A stretch of 45,467 nucleotides of DNA, taken from NCBI GenBank assembly GCA_013041765.1, contig JABDRL010000370.1:1-45467 (forward strand). The letters run 5' to 3'. Made by a program: the position numbers and the translations under genes. Position 1 is the stretch's first letter; every line of letters begins with the position of its first letter. A model generated the notes under the pieces. It was not told the DNA's origin. It was given only the letters and a program-made list of their open reading frames with translations, and searched no databases. Source of the DNA: Dactylosporangium sp. (GTDB lineage Bacteria > Actinomycetota > Actinomycetes > Mycobacteriales > Micromonosporaceae). Positions 34,147-43,327 of this stretch are shown in pieces.

Positions 34147-35160
34147 GTGGCACGACGCAATCATCCTCAGGCTCCGGCCGGCCAGTGCGGCCCGGCGCTG
34201 GCCGATCCAGCCACGCGTCTGCACGTCGTCACGGGCAAGGGCGGCACGGGCAAGAGCACGGTCTCGGCGGCCCTGGCGCTGGCGCTGGCAGCGGACGGTC
34301 GCCGAACGCTGCTGGTCGAGGTTGAGGGACGGCAGTCCATAGCTCAGCTGTTCGAGCTGGAGCCGCTGCCGTACCAGGAGCTGCCGATCGCCCGGCTGGA
34401 CTGTGGTGGGACGGTGCTCGCCCTGGCCATCGACGCCGAGGCGGCGCTGCTGGAATACCTTGACCTGTTCTACCGGCTCGGCGTCGCGGGCCGGGCCCTG
34501 CGGAAGGTCGGGGCCATCGATTTCGCGACCACCATCGCGCCCGGGGTCCGGGACGTGCTCCTGACCGGCAAGGTCAAGGAAGCGGTGACCCGGGCCGTCG
34601 ACGGTCGCTGGGTGTATGACGCCGTGGTGCTCGACGCACCGCCGACCGGCAGGATCGGTCGGTTCCTCAACGTGACGGCCGAAACCGCCCGGCTCGCCAA
34701 GATCGGACCGATCAAGAGCCAGAGCGAGGGCGTCGCGGCGCTGCTGCGCTCGCCCCGCACGGCCGTGCACCTGGTCACCCGGCTGGAGGAGATGCCCGTG
34801 CAGGAGGGTACTGACGCCATGGCCGAGTTGAAGCGGCTGGGGCTCCCCGCTGGCGCGATCATCGTCAACAACGCCTGGCCTCCGGTCCTGACCGAAGCCA
34901 GAATCAGCAACGCCGAGATCAGGCGGGGCCTTGCGGCGGCGGGCCTGCCCTCCGACCGGAAGACCGTCACCGGCCTGGCCCGCGAGGGCCGGGAACACCA
35001 GACCAGGTTGGCGGTCGAGTCCCGGCTGCGGGCCGAGTTGCGCACCGCCGACCGTCCCGTGGTGGAGCTACCGTCGTTGCCGCACAGCGGCACCCGCACG
35101 GGACTTGAGGTGCTTGCCACATGTCTTCGGGCGGCCCTGCACCGTCCTGAGGCTTCCTGA
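34147..35160 (+). CDS. ArsA/Get3-like ATPase, first of pair (Rv3679-like)
   Basis: 337 residues from GTG 34147. The deviant Walker A GKGGTGKST lies near residue 31, switch-type VLDAPPTGRIGRFL near 160, and a C-terminal nucleotide-contact region IIVNNAWPP. This is the anion-transporting ATPase/Get3 superfamily, but a cysteine metal site for arsenite is not apparent. In mycobacteria the corresponding pair Rv3679-Rv3680 forms a heteromeric cytosolic ATPase. The next gene starts 26 bp downstream. The same role is inferred from synteny and sequence. Confidence 0.9.
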   Translation: MARRNHPQAPAGQCGPALADPATRLHVVTGKGGTGKSTVSAALALALAADGRRTLLVEVEGRQSIAQLFELEPLPYQELPIARLDCGGTVLALAIDAEAALLEYLDLFYRLGVAGRALRKVGAIDFATTIAPGVRDVLLTGKVKEAVTRAVDGRWVYDAVVLDAPPTGRIGRFLNVTAETARLAKIGPIKSQSEGVAALLRSPRTAVHLVTRLEEMPVQEGTDAMAELKRLGLPAGAIIVNNAWPPVLTEARISNAEIRRGLAAAGLPSDRKTVTGLAREGREHQTRLAVESRLRAELRTADRPVVELPSLPHSGTRTGLEVLATCLRAALHRPEAS

Positions 35161-35186
35161 CGGGCTCCAGCGGATACCCTCGAACC

Positions 35187-36380
35187 GTGTCGGCAGATCA
35201 CAGCGCGTCGAGGCCACCTCTCCGGCTGGAGACCGACGCGATCCTCGGCGACCCGCAAACCAAGATCATTGTCTGCTGCGGTTCTGGCGGTGTCGGAAAA
35301 ACGACAACGGCCGCCGCGCTGGCCCTGCGGGCCGCGGAACTGCACGGTCGGCGAACGGTCGTCCTGACCATCGACCCCGCCCGCAGGCTGGCCCAGTCCC
35401 TGGGACTCACCGAGCTGGACAACACCCCACGGCAGGTCAAGGAGATCGAACCAGCGCCGGGCACGGATCGCGCGGCCCTCCCGCCCGGCGAGCTGCACGC
35501 CATGATGCTGGACATGAAGCGGACGTTCGATGAGGTCGTCCTCGCCCACACCGACCCCCGCAAGGCTGCGGAAATCTTCGCGAATCCGTTCTACCAGGCC
35601 ATGAGTGCGACCTTTTCCGGAACCCAGGAGTACATGGCGATGGAGAAGCTGGGGCAACTGCGCTCGGCCGACGAGTGGGACCTCATCGTGGTCGACACGC
35701 CTCCGTCCCGGTCCGCGCTGGATTTCCTCGACGCGCCGGTGCGGCTCGCCCGTTTCCTGGACGGCAAGATGCTGCGCCTGCTGCTCGCCCCGACCCGGGC
35801 CGGTGGCCATCGGGTCTTCAGCCTGGTCTCCGCGTCGTTCGGCATCTTCAGCAAGGCCGTCACCCGGGTACTCGGAGCCCAGCTGCTGACCGATCTCTCG
35901 GGTTTCGTCGGGGCCCTGGATTCCCTGTTCGGCGGATTCCGGGAACGGGCGGAGCGCACCTACCGGGTCCTACAGGCCAGGGAGACCGTGTTCCTCGTAG
36001 TCGCGGCGCCGGAACCCGATGCCATCCGGGAGGCGGTCTACTTCGCCGGGCGCCTGGCCCAAGACGACATGCCGCTCGGTGGGCTGCTGCTCAATCGTGT
36101 CGCGACGGTCACCGCCGATGAGATCTCCGCGGTCGACGCCCGGAAGGCAGCCGAAAGCCTGACCGCGCTGGACGACTTCACACTGACCGGGGAGCTCCTC
36201 GGGCTGCACGCGAGTCTCGTCGAGCAGCGGGACCGCCAACTCGCGATGACCGAGCGGTTCCTGGCGGCGTGTCCCGGTGTTCCGGTGGCGCGGATCGCGG
36301 CGCAGCCCACGGACATCCATGATCTGGAAGGGCTACGGGCCATCGGGGCCGCGCTGGTCCCCCATACCGGCTCGCGCTAG
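35187..36380 (+). CDS. ArsA/Get3-like ATPase, second of pair (Rv3680-like)
   Basis: 397 residues from GTG 35187. The P-loop CGSGGVGKTTTAAAL starts near residue 31, TIDPARRLAQSLGL follows, and the switch II motif is VVDTPPSRSALDFLDAP. The centre (FSLVSASFGIFSKAVTRVLG, then LSGFVGALDSLFGGFRERA) is the helical region that forms a hydrophobic groove in this superfamily. It is longer than its partner, as in mycobacteria. The last codons lie inside an inverted repeat shared with the convergent whiB gene. Confidence 0.92.
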   Translation: MSADHSASRPPLRLETDAILGDPQTKIIVCCGSGGVGKTTTAAALALRAAELHGRRTVVLTIDPARRLAQSLGLTELDNTPRQVKEIEPAPGTDRAALPPGELHAMMLDMKRTFDEVVLAHTDPRKAAEIFANPFYQAMSATFSGTQEYMAMEKLGQLRSADEWDLIVVDTPPSRSALDFLDAPVRLARFLDGKMLRLLLAPTRAGGHRVFSLVSASFGIFSKAVTRVLGAQLLTDLSGFVGALDSLFGGFRERAERTYRVLQARETVFLVVAAPEPDAIREAVYFAGRLAQDDMPLGGLLLNRVATVTADEISAVDARKAAESLTALDDFTLTGELLGLHASLVEQRDRQLAMTERFLAACPGVPVARIAAQPTDIHDLEGLRAIGAALVPHTGSR

Positions 36381-36412
36381 CGCTCGTTCAGCGGTAGCCC
36401 CAGCGCGAGCCG
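36368..36412. terminator. Bidirectional terminator between the ATPase pair and whiB
   Basis: CGGCTCGCGCT (36368-36378) and AGCGCGAGCCG (36402-36412) are a perfect 11-bp inverted repeat with a 23-nt loop. The left arm covers the last codons and stop of the ATPase gene. The dyad is symmetrical and lies between two convergent genes, so it can serve both. Confidence 0.65.
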
Positions 36413-36435
36413 TCCATGGGAGTAATAACACCAAC

Positions 36436-36756
36436 TCACCCCGTTGGGACGAGTTCCTTGCTTTCCCGGTCCTTGCCGTCATCGTCCTGTTGCGCAACGG
36501 CGGCCTCGAACATCCTGCGCCAACTCGGCACCTGCGGGTGGCGACGCAGCAGCGCCCGGCGTTCCCGCTCGGTCATGCCCCCCCAAACTCCGAATTCGAT
36601 CCGGTTGTCGAGCGCGTCGGCTAGGCACTCGTATCGCACCGTGCAACCCCGGCAGATCCGTTTCGCGACGTTCTGTTCGGCCCCTTGCACGAACAACGCG
36701 TCCGGATCCCCAGCGCGGCAAGCCGCGAGGCTCGGCCAGTCGACGACCATGCTCAT
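36436..36756 (-). CDS. WhiB family iron-sulfur transcription regulator
   Basis: 106 residues from ATG 36756 (GGAG site at 36759-36762). The four cluster-binding cysteines are C13, C35, C38 and C44 (ICRGCTVRYEC). The WhiB turn GVWGGMTERERRALLRR follows, and then a basic C-terminal tail. WhiB proteins hold a redox- or NO-sensitive [4Fe-4S] cluster and bind the main sigma factor. By position (between the ArsA-like pair and the PBP gene) it matches mycobacterial Rv3681c (whiB4), but I assign it by locus, not by sequence detail. Confidence 0.93.
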   Translation of the reverse strand: MSMVVDWPSLAACRAGDPDALFVQGAEQNVAKRICRGCTVRYECLADALDNRIEFGVWGGMTERERRALLRRHPQVPSWRRMFEAAVAQQDDDGKDRESKELVPTG

Positions 36757-37178
36757 GTCTCCACGTCCCCCCTGTGAACACCTCACGGGCCTGTCATGGC
36801 CGGTACGCCAGCGACACCCAAGGTCACATCCCCCTGGACCTTGGGCGCCGACCGTCTTTCCAGTCCGTTCGCGCGAACCTGCCACCAGTCACGAATCACC
36901 CGTGAGTTGCCTGCCAGAACATCATGCTCTGTAGCCATGTGATTACGCAACGCTGTCGCACCAGGTTAACTGCCCATTTGTGATCCGCCAACCACCCCGC
37001 GCATCGGAGCGGACGGGTGACTGTCCGAATATGTTGAGCAAACTCCAGCGGCGTTCCTCAAGACTGGCTGACAATGGGGGGTCAGGCACAGCGTGCGGCG
37101 CCATACCATGCGTCTTAAATAACGACAGTCCTGTCCGCCAGGACGCGGGCTGAATCTGTCGTCACGTACTCTGGGCCG
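36757..37178. other. 422-bp gap between divergent whiB and PBP genes
   Basis: No gene is supported here. It holds several dyads: CCCAAGGTC/GACCTTGGG (36817-36825/36837-36845), the perfect palindrome GTTCGCGCGAAC (36867-36878) and a small hairpin GTCCTG/CAGGAC (37128-37133/37139-37144). A TTAAAT-like possible -10 for the PBP gene lies at 37115-37120. It is lower in GC than the flanking genes and must carry both promoters. Confidence 0.55.
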
Positions 37179-39617
37179 GTGACCGCTATGCGCACGCGTG
37201 ACCGTGGTTTGATTACCAATGCGGCGTCTTTGCTCCTTTGTGGACTTCTTGCCGGCCTCGTGGTCGCGGCCGCGGCATTTCCGGTTCTGGCCATGGCGGG
37301 CCTGACCGCGAAGGCTGGCGCCGACACCTTCGAGCAGATGCCGACCGACTTCGACATCCGGCCGTCGTCGCAGATCTCCAACGTCTTCGCCTCCGATGGC
37401 ACGACTCAGCTGGCCAGCCTCTACGACGAGAACCGGCGCGACGTCAAGCTCAGCGACGTTGCTCCGGTCATGCAGCAGGCCATGGTCGCGGCGGAGGACA
37501 AGAGCTTCTACAAGCACCGCGGCGTCGACCTCAAGGGCGTCGCCCGGGCGTTCGTCAAGAATCAGCAGACGGGCAGCACGGAGGGGGCTTCGACCCTGAC
37601 CATGCAGTACGTCCGCCAGGTCATCCAGTACTCGGCGAAGACGCCACAGCAGGTCATCGACGCGACGGAGCAGACCCCGGCGCGGAAGATCCGCGAGATG
37701 AAGTACGCGATCGCGCTGGAAAAGGAGCTAAGCAAGGAAGAGGTCCTGGAGCGGTACCTCAACATCGCGGCCTTCGGCGAGAGCGCATACGGCGTCTGGG
37801 CCGCCAGCCAGGTCTACTTCGCGAAGCCCCCGGCCGAGCTGGCCCTGGCCGAGGCCGCGCTGCTCGCGTCGCTGGTCAAGGCTCCGACGACCTACAACCC
37901 CGCGAGCGAGACGGGCAAGCCGCTGGCGCTGGAGCGCAGTCGCAACTACACCCTCAAGAACATGCTTCAAATGGGATTCATCACCCAGACGCAGTACGAC
38001 GAGGCGGTCCAGGTCGAGCCGACCATCGTCGGCAAGCGTCCGCCCCAGGGCTGCACCGAGGTCCTCCGGCCCGACCTGGGAGCCGGGTTCTTCTGCGACT
38101 ATCTGCTGCGGTGGTGGGCCGACCAGAAGGCCTTCGGCGACAACCAGTACGAGCGGGAGAACCGCCTGCTGTCCGGCGGATACAAGATCACGACATCCCT
38201 GGACATCGCCACCCAGGAGGCCGCCTTCAAGTACGCCCAGCAGCGGCCGAGCGGCGCCACGACGCCGGTGAGCGACAGCCGGGCGGTGATGATGGCGGCG
38301 GTGGAGCCCGGAACGGGCAGGGTGCACGCGCTGGCCACCAACCGGGTCTTCAGCAACGACCAGAGTGGCAACGGCACCAACACCAACCCCGGTAAGCGGA
38401 ACCAGAAGGGGAACTATCCCAACACGACGGTGCCGCTCGTGACCGGCGGACCCGAGGTGCCGGGATACCAGGCCGGATCGGTCTTCAAGATCTTCACAGT
38501 CGCGGCGGCGCTCGAAAAGGGCCTGACCCTGGACTACACGATGAACGCCCCGACCCGCGCGAAGACCAAGTACATCATCGATCCCAGCAGCCCCGCGGCC
38601 TGCGACGGACCGTACTACTGCCCGCAGAACGCCAGCGCCTCGATGGCCGGAACGCACAACATGTGGGGAGCGTTCGGCCGGTCGGTCAACACCTACTTCG
38701 TACCGCTCCAGGAGCAGATCGGCTCGGAGAACGTCGTCAGCGTCGCCAAGCGACTGGGCATCAGGTTCCGGGCCAAGGGCACGGCGCAGAACCCCAACGA
38801 CTACGAGTTCTCCGAGAACGCGAAGTACGCGCACCAGTGGGGCGCCTTCACCCTCGGGGTCTCCGCGACCACCCCGCTAGACATGGCGACGGCATGGGCC
38901 ACCCTCGCCGCCGACGGCAAGTACTGCGAGCCGACCCCGGTGCTGGAAATCCTCGATCGTGACGGCAACAAGGTCAGCGCTGGCGATCCCCAGTGCTCCT
39001 CGACACCGGTCATCGCTCCAGAGGTCGCCCAGGGGGCCATCGACGCGGCGCGGTGCCCGGTCGGCGACAAATCCTCGACCTCGCGCTGCACCGGCTCCAC
39101 CGCCGGAGCCATCCGGGGCATCGTCAAGCGGCCCGTCGCGGGCAAGACCGGCACGACCGATGACGACCGCACGGCCACCATGACGGTGACGACCAAGCAA
39201 CTGGCCATCTCCGGCTTCATGGTCGACCCTGACTGGCCAACCCATCCCCGGGTCGGCAAGCACCCGATCATCAACAATGCGGTGGCCTTCACGTTGAAGG
39301 ACGCCATGGCGGGCAAACCGGCGGTCAACTTCACCGCCCCGCCGCAGAGCGTTGTCAGCGGTAAACAGGTCAAGGTGCCCAGTGTCAAGTGCCTGTCGGT
39401 CTCGGAAGCGACCAGGAAGCTGTCCAAGTCGGGCTTCAAGCCCTACAACAACAACCAGCAGGTTGCCTCCGACTGCCCCTTGGGAACGGTCGCCGCCACC
39501 AATCCCAGTGGCCGGGCGGTCAAGGGCGGGGCGATCGAGCTTCTCATCAGCAAGGGGCAGAACAACGCCGCGCCGGAGTTGCCAGAGACCTCGACACCGA
39601 CCCGACGACGAGAATGA
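37179..39617 (+). CDS. ponA: Bifunctional class A penicillin-binding protein with PASTA domain (PonA2-like)
   Basis: 812 residues from GTG 37179; ATG 37188 is an alternative. A membrane helix (about 13-43) anchors it outside. The GT51 glycosyltransferase domain has the catalytic E106 in AEDKSFYKHRGVD and GASTLTMQYVRQ. The transpeptidase domain has the SxxK motif (S434-K437, GSVFKIFT), SVN in GRSVNTYF, and KTGTT (K656). One PASTA domain (about 727-795, VPSVKCLSVSEATRKLSKSG) ends the protein. It polymerises and cross-links peptidoglycan. Position and layout match mycobacterial Rv3682 (ponA2). Confidence 0.95.
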   Translation: MTAMRTRDRGLITNAASLLLCGLLAGLVVAAAAFPVLAMAGLTAKAGADTFEQMPTDFDIRPSSQISNVFASDGTTQLASLYDENRRDVKLSDVAPVMQQAMVAAEDKSFYKHRGVDLKGVARAFVKNQQTGSTEGASTLTMQYVRQVIQYSAKTPQQVIDATEQTPARKIREMKYAIALEKELSKEEVLERYLNIAAFGESAYGVWAASQVYFAKPPAELALAEAALLASLVKAPTTYNPASETGKPLALERSRNYTLKNMLQMGFITQTQYDEAVQVEPTIVGKRPPQGCTEVLRPDLGAGFFCDYLLRWWADQKAFGDNQYERENRLLSGGYKITTSLDIATQEAAFKYAQQRPSGATTPVSDSRAVMMAAVEPGTGRVHALATNRVFSNDQSGNGTNTNPGKRNQKGNYPNTTVPLVTGGPEVPGYQAGSVFKIFTVAAALEKGLTLDYTMNAPTRAKTKYIIDPSSPAACDGPYYCPQNASASMAGTHNMWGAFGRSVNTYFVPLQEQIGSENVVSVAKRLGIRFRAKGTAQNPNDYEFSENAKYAHQWGAFTLGVSATTPLDMATAWATLAADGKYCEPTPVLEILDRDGNKVSAGDPQCSSTPVIAPEVAQGAIDAARCPVGDKSSTSRCTGSTAGAIRGIVKRPVAGKTGTTDDDRTATMTVTTKQLAISGFMVDPDWPTHPRVGKHPIINNAVAFTLKDAMAGKPAVNFTAPPQSVVSGKQVKVPSVKCLSVSEATRKLSKSGFKPYNNNQQVASDCPLGTVAATNPSGRAVKGGAIELLISKGQNNAAPELPETSTPTRRRE

Positions 39618-39648
39618 CGCTGGCAGCGGCGGTCCGCTGTCGATGACG

Positions 39649-39709
39649 TGGCGGCGCCGGGTCGGGCTTCCGGGTGACTCTCCCCGAAAAACCCGATCCG
39701 GCGCCGCTA
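39649..39709. promoter_or_regulatory. Long nested hairpin between ponA and the metallophosphoesterase gene
   Basis: CGGCGCCGGGTCGGG (39652-39666) pairs with CCCGATCCGGCGCCG (39692-39706) with one mismatch; pairing can extend two or three bases outward. Inside the 25-nt loop CGGG (39671-39674) can pair with CCCG (39683-39686). The structure ends 10 bp before the ATG at 39720, where a ribosome site would be expected. There is no T-tract. It may end ponA transcription or mask the next start. Confidence 0.55.
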
Positions 39710-39719
39710 GTCTTGGCGG

Positions 39720-40619
39720 ATGCGCCCGCTGCTCCGGTTCATCGCAGGCACCGCCGTCGCCGGTACCGCCACGATCGCCTATGCCAGCCTCGTGGAACGG
39801 CACCGCTACGCCCTGCGCCACACGGTGGTCCCGGTGTCCGGTACGCCGGCCGGGCCCCTGCGGATTCTCCACCTGTCCGATCTCCACATGATGCCGGGCC
39901 AGCACGGCAAGATCCGTTGGATTGAACGGCTCGCCGCGGAGGAACCCGACTTGGTCATCGTCACCGGTGACAACCTGGCCTCCGTGGATGCCGTCCCGGC
40001 CACGCTCCGAGCACTGGGGCCGCTGCTGGAGCGTCCCGGAGCCTTCGTCTTCGGATCCAACGACTACCGCGGTCCGGTGCTGAAGAACCCGCTCGGCTAC
40101 TTCGCCAAGAACCGCGAATATGTGCAGGGAACGGTCCTGCCCACGGCGGAGCTCCGGGACGCGCTGACCGGCGCCGGCTGGATGGACTGCAACAACACGA
40201 GGGTCACGGTCAAGGCGGGATACCGGGTCATCGATCTCGTCGGCGTCGACGATCCCCACATCGGGCGCGACAGCTACCCGCCCGCGAGGCCCGAGCCCAG
40301 GCAGCCCGATCCGGGACCACCCGACATCCGGATCGGGCTGCTGCACACGCCGGAGCCCCGGGTGCTCGATGCCATGGCGGCCGATGGCTGCTCGCTGATC
40401 CTCGCGGGCCACACCCACGGGGGACAGGTCCGGATCCCGCTGTACGGCGCGCTGGTCACCAACTGCGGGCTCGACCGGAGGTTGGCCAAGGGGCTCCATC
40501 GCTGGCGGGATTCCGCAACGTACCTGCATGTCTCGGCAGGACTCGGTACCCACCCGACAGCCCCGTTCCGTTTCGCCTGCCCGCCAGAGGCATCCATGCT
40601 GACGCTGGTCACTCAATGA
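39720..40619 (+). CDS. Membrane-associated metallophosphoesterase (Rv3683-like)
   Basis: 299 residues. An N-terminal hydrophobic segment (about 5-25) suggests membrane attachment. Calcineurin-type metal motifs in order: HLSDLHMM, VTGDN, FGSNDYRG, LLHTPEP and GHTHGGQ, so the dinuclear metal site is complete (with GSND where many members have GNHD). The substrate is not known. It lies downstream of the class A PBP as in mycobacteria. The stop overlaps the next start (ATGA), so the two are coupled. Confidence 0.9.
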   Translation: MRPLLRFIAGTAVAGTATIAYASLVERHRYALRHTVVPVSGTPAGPLRILHLSDLHMMPGQHGKIRWIERLAAEEPDLVIVTGDNLASVDAVPATLRALGPLLERPGAFVFGSNDYRGPVLKNPLGYFAKNREYVQGTVLPTAELRDALTGAGWMDCNNTRVTVKAGYRVIDLVGVDDPHIGRDSYPPARPEPRQPDPGPPDIRIGLLHTPEPRVLDAMAADGCSLILAGHTHGGQVRIPLYGALVTNCGLDRRLAKGLHRWRDSATYLHVSAGLGTHPTAPFRFACPPEASMLTLVTQ

Positions 40620-41803
40620 CCGCAGAGACGCCGGCACGACCACGGCCGGTTCCGGCGACCGTGCTACCCACCTCGCGACGCTGGCCGAGACTTGCCGCCT
40701 ACGGGGCAGTGTTCGGAGCGGCGGGGCTGGCGCTGCTGCTCCCGACGAGCACCGCCGGCGCGGCCTGGTACTTCGCGGGGCAACTCCTCGACGCCGAGGA
40801 CAACCGCCCGCACCCGATCCGGATCCGCGAGGTGACCGACGGTCGAGTACGGCTGACCCGCACCGACGATCTCCTGCGCCCGATGCCGCTGGGGCTGGCA
40901 TGGCCAGGCGGCCATGCCCGTCTGGGCGACGTGGTTGATGTCGACCGCACAACCGTCGTGCGGGAGGTTGTCCACGTCAGCAGGGGGGTGCTGCGTCCAG
41001 GCGTGCGGGCGTACAGCTCTGGCAAGGTCTTCGACGGCGATCCCCGGTCCGCGCGGGGACTCGGGTATTCGGAGATCCTGATTCCCGGCGAGCTGGGCGA
41101 CCTTGCCGCGTGGTTCGTACCAGCGACCGGGCTGCCCCGGGACACCTGGATAATCGCCGTCCACGGGTGGAAGTCCTCCCGGGAGGACGCGCTCCGGGTG
41201 CTCCCCGTCCTGGCGGCGTCCGGGATGCCCACCCTCGTGGTCTCCTACCGCAACGACGCGGGAGCGCCGGCCAGCGCCGACCGCTGCCACCACCTTGGCC
41301 ACACGGAATGGAGTGACGTGGCGGCGGCCGTCCGGTACGCCAGGACCCACGGCGCCCGGGATGTCGTCCTCTATGGATGGTCCATGGGGGGAGCCATCGT
41401 GCTCAACCTGCTGCGCCGGGCGGAGGAGGCCAAAGACGTGCGCGCCGTTGTGCTGGACTCCCCCGTGATCGACTGGGCCGAGACCCTGCGGATGCACGCC
41501 AGAACGCTGCGACTGCCGAGAGCCTGGCTCTCCACCGCCCTGTGGCTGGTGCAGCACCGCCTCGGGGTCCGCCTCGACGATCTGGACCACCGCAGATACG
41601 CGGCGGACCTCCGCGTGCCCACGCTGGTCTTCCTCGACCGCGACGACCGGGTCGTCGCGACGGCCCCAACCCGCGAATTCGCGGCCAGGCGACCGGATCT
41701 GGTCACGATCCTCGAGACCGAGTCCTGTGGACACTGTCACTTCTGGAACCGGGCTCCGGAGCGGTACGAAACTGCCCTCAGCGACTTTCTGGGATCACTC
41801 TGA
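40616..41803 (+). CDS. Membrane-anchored alpha/beta hydrolase
   Basis: 395 residues. After a Pro-rich start, a hydrophobic helix (about 26-54) is followed by a 100-residue cap region and an alpha/beta hydrolase domain. The nucleophile elbow is GWSMGG (Ser near residue 261), with HGWKSSRED as the oxyanion-side loop, the acid in FLDRDDRVV and the His in [10 protein letters not shown]. It starts inside the stop of the metallophosphoesterase gene (ATGA). The substrate is unknown; lipid or ester hydrolysis at the membrane is an inference. Confidence 0.88.
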   Translation: MTAETPARPRPVPATVLPTSRRWPRLAAYGAVFGAAGLALLLPTSTAGAAWYFAGQLLDAEDNRPHPIRIREVTDGRVRLTRTDDLLRPMPLGLAWPGGHARLGDVVDVDRTTVVREVVHVSRGVLRPGVRAYSSGKVFDGDPRSARGLGYSEILIPGELGDLAAWFVPATGLPRDTWIIAVHGWKSSREDALRVLPVLAASGMPTLVVSYRNDAGAPASADRCHHLGHTEWSDVAAAVRYARTHGARDVVLYGWSMGGAIVLNLLRRAEEAKDVRAVVLDSPVIDWAETLRMHARTLRLPRAWLSTALWLVQHRLGVRLDDLDHRRYAADLRVPTLVFLDRDDRVVATAPTREFAARRPDLVTILETESCGHCHFWNRAPERYETALSDFLGSL

Positions 41804-41825
41804 CGCCCCGGCAGGGGATACCCAG

Positions 41826-41854
41826 TTCGTCTGCTGCGACGGGTGGGCTACCAT
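41826..41854 (+). promoter_or_regulatory. Possible promoter of tRNA-Pro
   Basis: TTCGTC (41826-41831), a weak -35, and TACCAT (41849-41854), a good TAnnnT -10, are 17 bp apart and end 13 bp before the mature tRNA. The spacing fits a short 5' leader, but the -35 is poor. Confidence 0.35.
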
Positions 41855-41867
41855 TACTCGGCATGCT

Positions 41868-41944
<77 letters not shown>

Positions 41945-41947
41945 AGC

Positions 41948-41985
41948 AAATGTCCTGACCAGCAGAAACGCCGGTCAGGACATTT
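41948..41985 (+). terminator. Rho-independent terminator after tRNA-Pro
   Basis: AAATGTCCTGACC (41948-41960) and GGTCAGGACATTT (41973-41985) form a perfect 13-bp stem with a 12-nt loop. ACTTTTTCC follows. This is the clearest U-tract terminator in the window. Confidence 0.88.
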
Positions 41986-42106
41986 ACTTTTTCCTATGGG
42001 ATTTTGAACCGCCCCCCGAAAACCCCCCAAAAACGCAATCGGCAATCAGGTTCACCGTCCGAACCGGCCGCCGACCTGCGGTACCCGGCGCGCTGCGGGT
42101 CCTGCC

Positions 42107-43324
42107 TTACGCGGCTGGTCTCGACCGCGGCCCCTCAGGAGTCGTGTCATCCGTTTCTCGATCCGCACCGAGCCGTTCGAGGATGTCGGACACGTCCGGC
42201 GCGAGGACCGGTTTCGCGATGTAGTACGTGTTGGTGATCTCCTCGCTGGCGTGCCCGAGCTGAGCTGCGGCGCTCTTGGTGTCGGCCTCCTTGTCGATGA
42301 GGGTGGCGACGGTCTTGCGGAAGGTGTGTGGGGTGACCCACCCCAGGTCGGTCTCGGCGCGGGCCTGCCGCCACTGCCGGCGGACGTTGTTTGGCGACAT
42401 CCAAGTCCCCCGGCGCGAGGCGAAGATCGCATCGTTGGGGTTGTCGGCGGCACCGAGCTTGCGGGCCAGCAGCATGCCGACCGCGAACCGGGGCAACGTG
42501 ATCATCCGGTAGCCGGCGTCGCTCTTGGTCCACCCCTGCCGGAAGAAGCCCCTGCCCTTGACCCAGACCATGGTGCCGCAGATCGTCAGGGTCGGCCGGG
42601 CCGCACCCAGGTCGAGATCTTCCCAGCGCACCGCGAGGATCTCGCCGATGCGGGCACCGGTGGCGAGCACCAGGTCGACGACGTCGGCGAGTTCGCCGGT
42701 GTGTCGAGGTCCGGGCTTGCCGGAAACGGGCTGCTGCCAGTCCCGGATCGCCGCCCGCACGGCGTGCAGGTGCTCGTCGGTGAGCGCGACGACCTTCCGG
42801 CGGGGTTTGCGCAGCCGCCCGGTGTCGCGGACCGGGTTGGTCGGGATCGCGCCGTGCCGTACCGCGAGGGCGAACATCTGGCCGAGGACGACCTTGACGC
42901 CCTTGGCCGCCGCCGGGTGGTCCTTGGCGATGCTGCGCAGGAACTTGTCGAGGCGACCGACGCTGGCTTCCCGGATGCGCAGGTTGCCCAGAGCGGGCAG
43001 GATCCTGTTGCGCAGACTCGTCTGGTACCGCTCGATGGTCTGTGCCGCCAGCCGCTCTTCGGCGGTGATCTCTTCGATCCACTGTTCGGCGAGCCTGCTC
43101 ATGCGGGTGTCGCGGGTGATCTCGTCGTCGTTGGGGGTGGCGCGGTCGCGGAGTTTAAGTTTCAGTGCCCGGATGGCGGCTGGGCCGGTGGTGTCGGTGG
43201 CCTCGATGTCACGGGTCTTCCCGTCGTAGTCGCGGAATCGAACGCGGGCGCAGAACCGGTTGGGGCCGAGTTTCTCTGTGCGGATCTTGCCCCAGGTACC
43301 GATGGGTAGTTCAGGTCGGGCCAT
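42107..43324 (-). CDS. int: Tyrosine site-specific integrase
   Basis: 405 residues. The N-terminal arm-binding region and a SAM-like core-binding domain (about 75-165) precede the catalytic domain. Catalytic residues visible: R225 (TGARIGE), H333 and R336 (HTFRKT), GHASEE for the second His position, and tyrosines Y367/Y368 in NTYYIAKP. It joins and excises DNA at short att sites. The start ATG 43324 lies 3 bp after the stop of the excisionase-like gene. Its closeness to tRNA-Pro suggests that this gene is the target. Confidence 0.94.
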   Translation of the reverse strand: MARPELPIGTWGKIRTEKLGPNRFCARVRFRDYDGKTRDIEATDTTGPAAIRALKLKLRDRATPNDDEITRDTRMSRLAEQWIEEITAEERLAAQTIERYQTSLRNRILPALGNLRIREASVGRLDKFLRSIAKDHPAAAKGVKVVLGQMFALAVRHGAIPTNPVRDTGRLRKPRRKVVALTDEHLHAVRAAIRDWQQPVSGKPGPRHTGELADVVDLVLATGARIGEILAVRWEDLDLGAARPTLTICGTMVWVKGRGFFRQGWTKSDAGYRMITLPRFAVGMLLARKLGAADNPNDAIFASRRGTWMSPNNVRRQWRQARAETDLGWVTPHTFRKTVATLIDKEADTKSAAAQLGHASEEITNTYYIAKPVLAPDVSDILERLGADRETDDTTPEGPRSRPAA

Positions 43325-43327
43325 GGC

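Noticed and set aside
38877-40952. Long minus-strand open frame antisense to ponA and the metallophosphoesterase
   Set aside because: Shadow; both plus-strand proteins are intact and conserved in order.
42001-42106. Additional small genes in the att region
   Set aside because: Short frames only, no ribosome site or similarity; more likely att and integrase-binding DNA.
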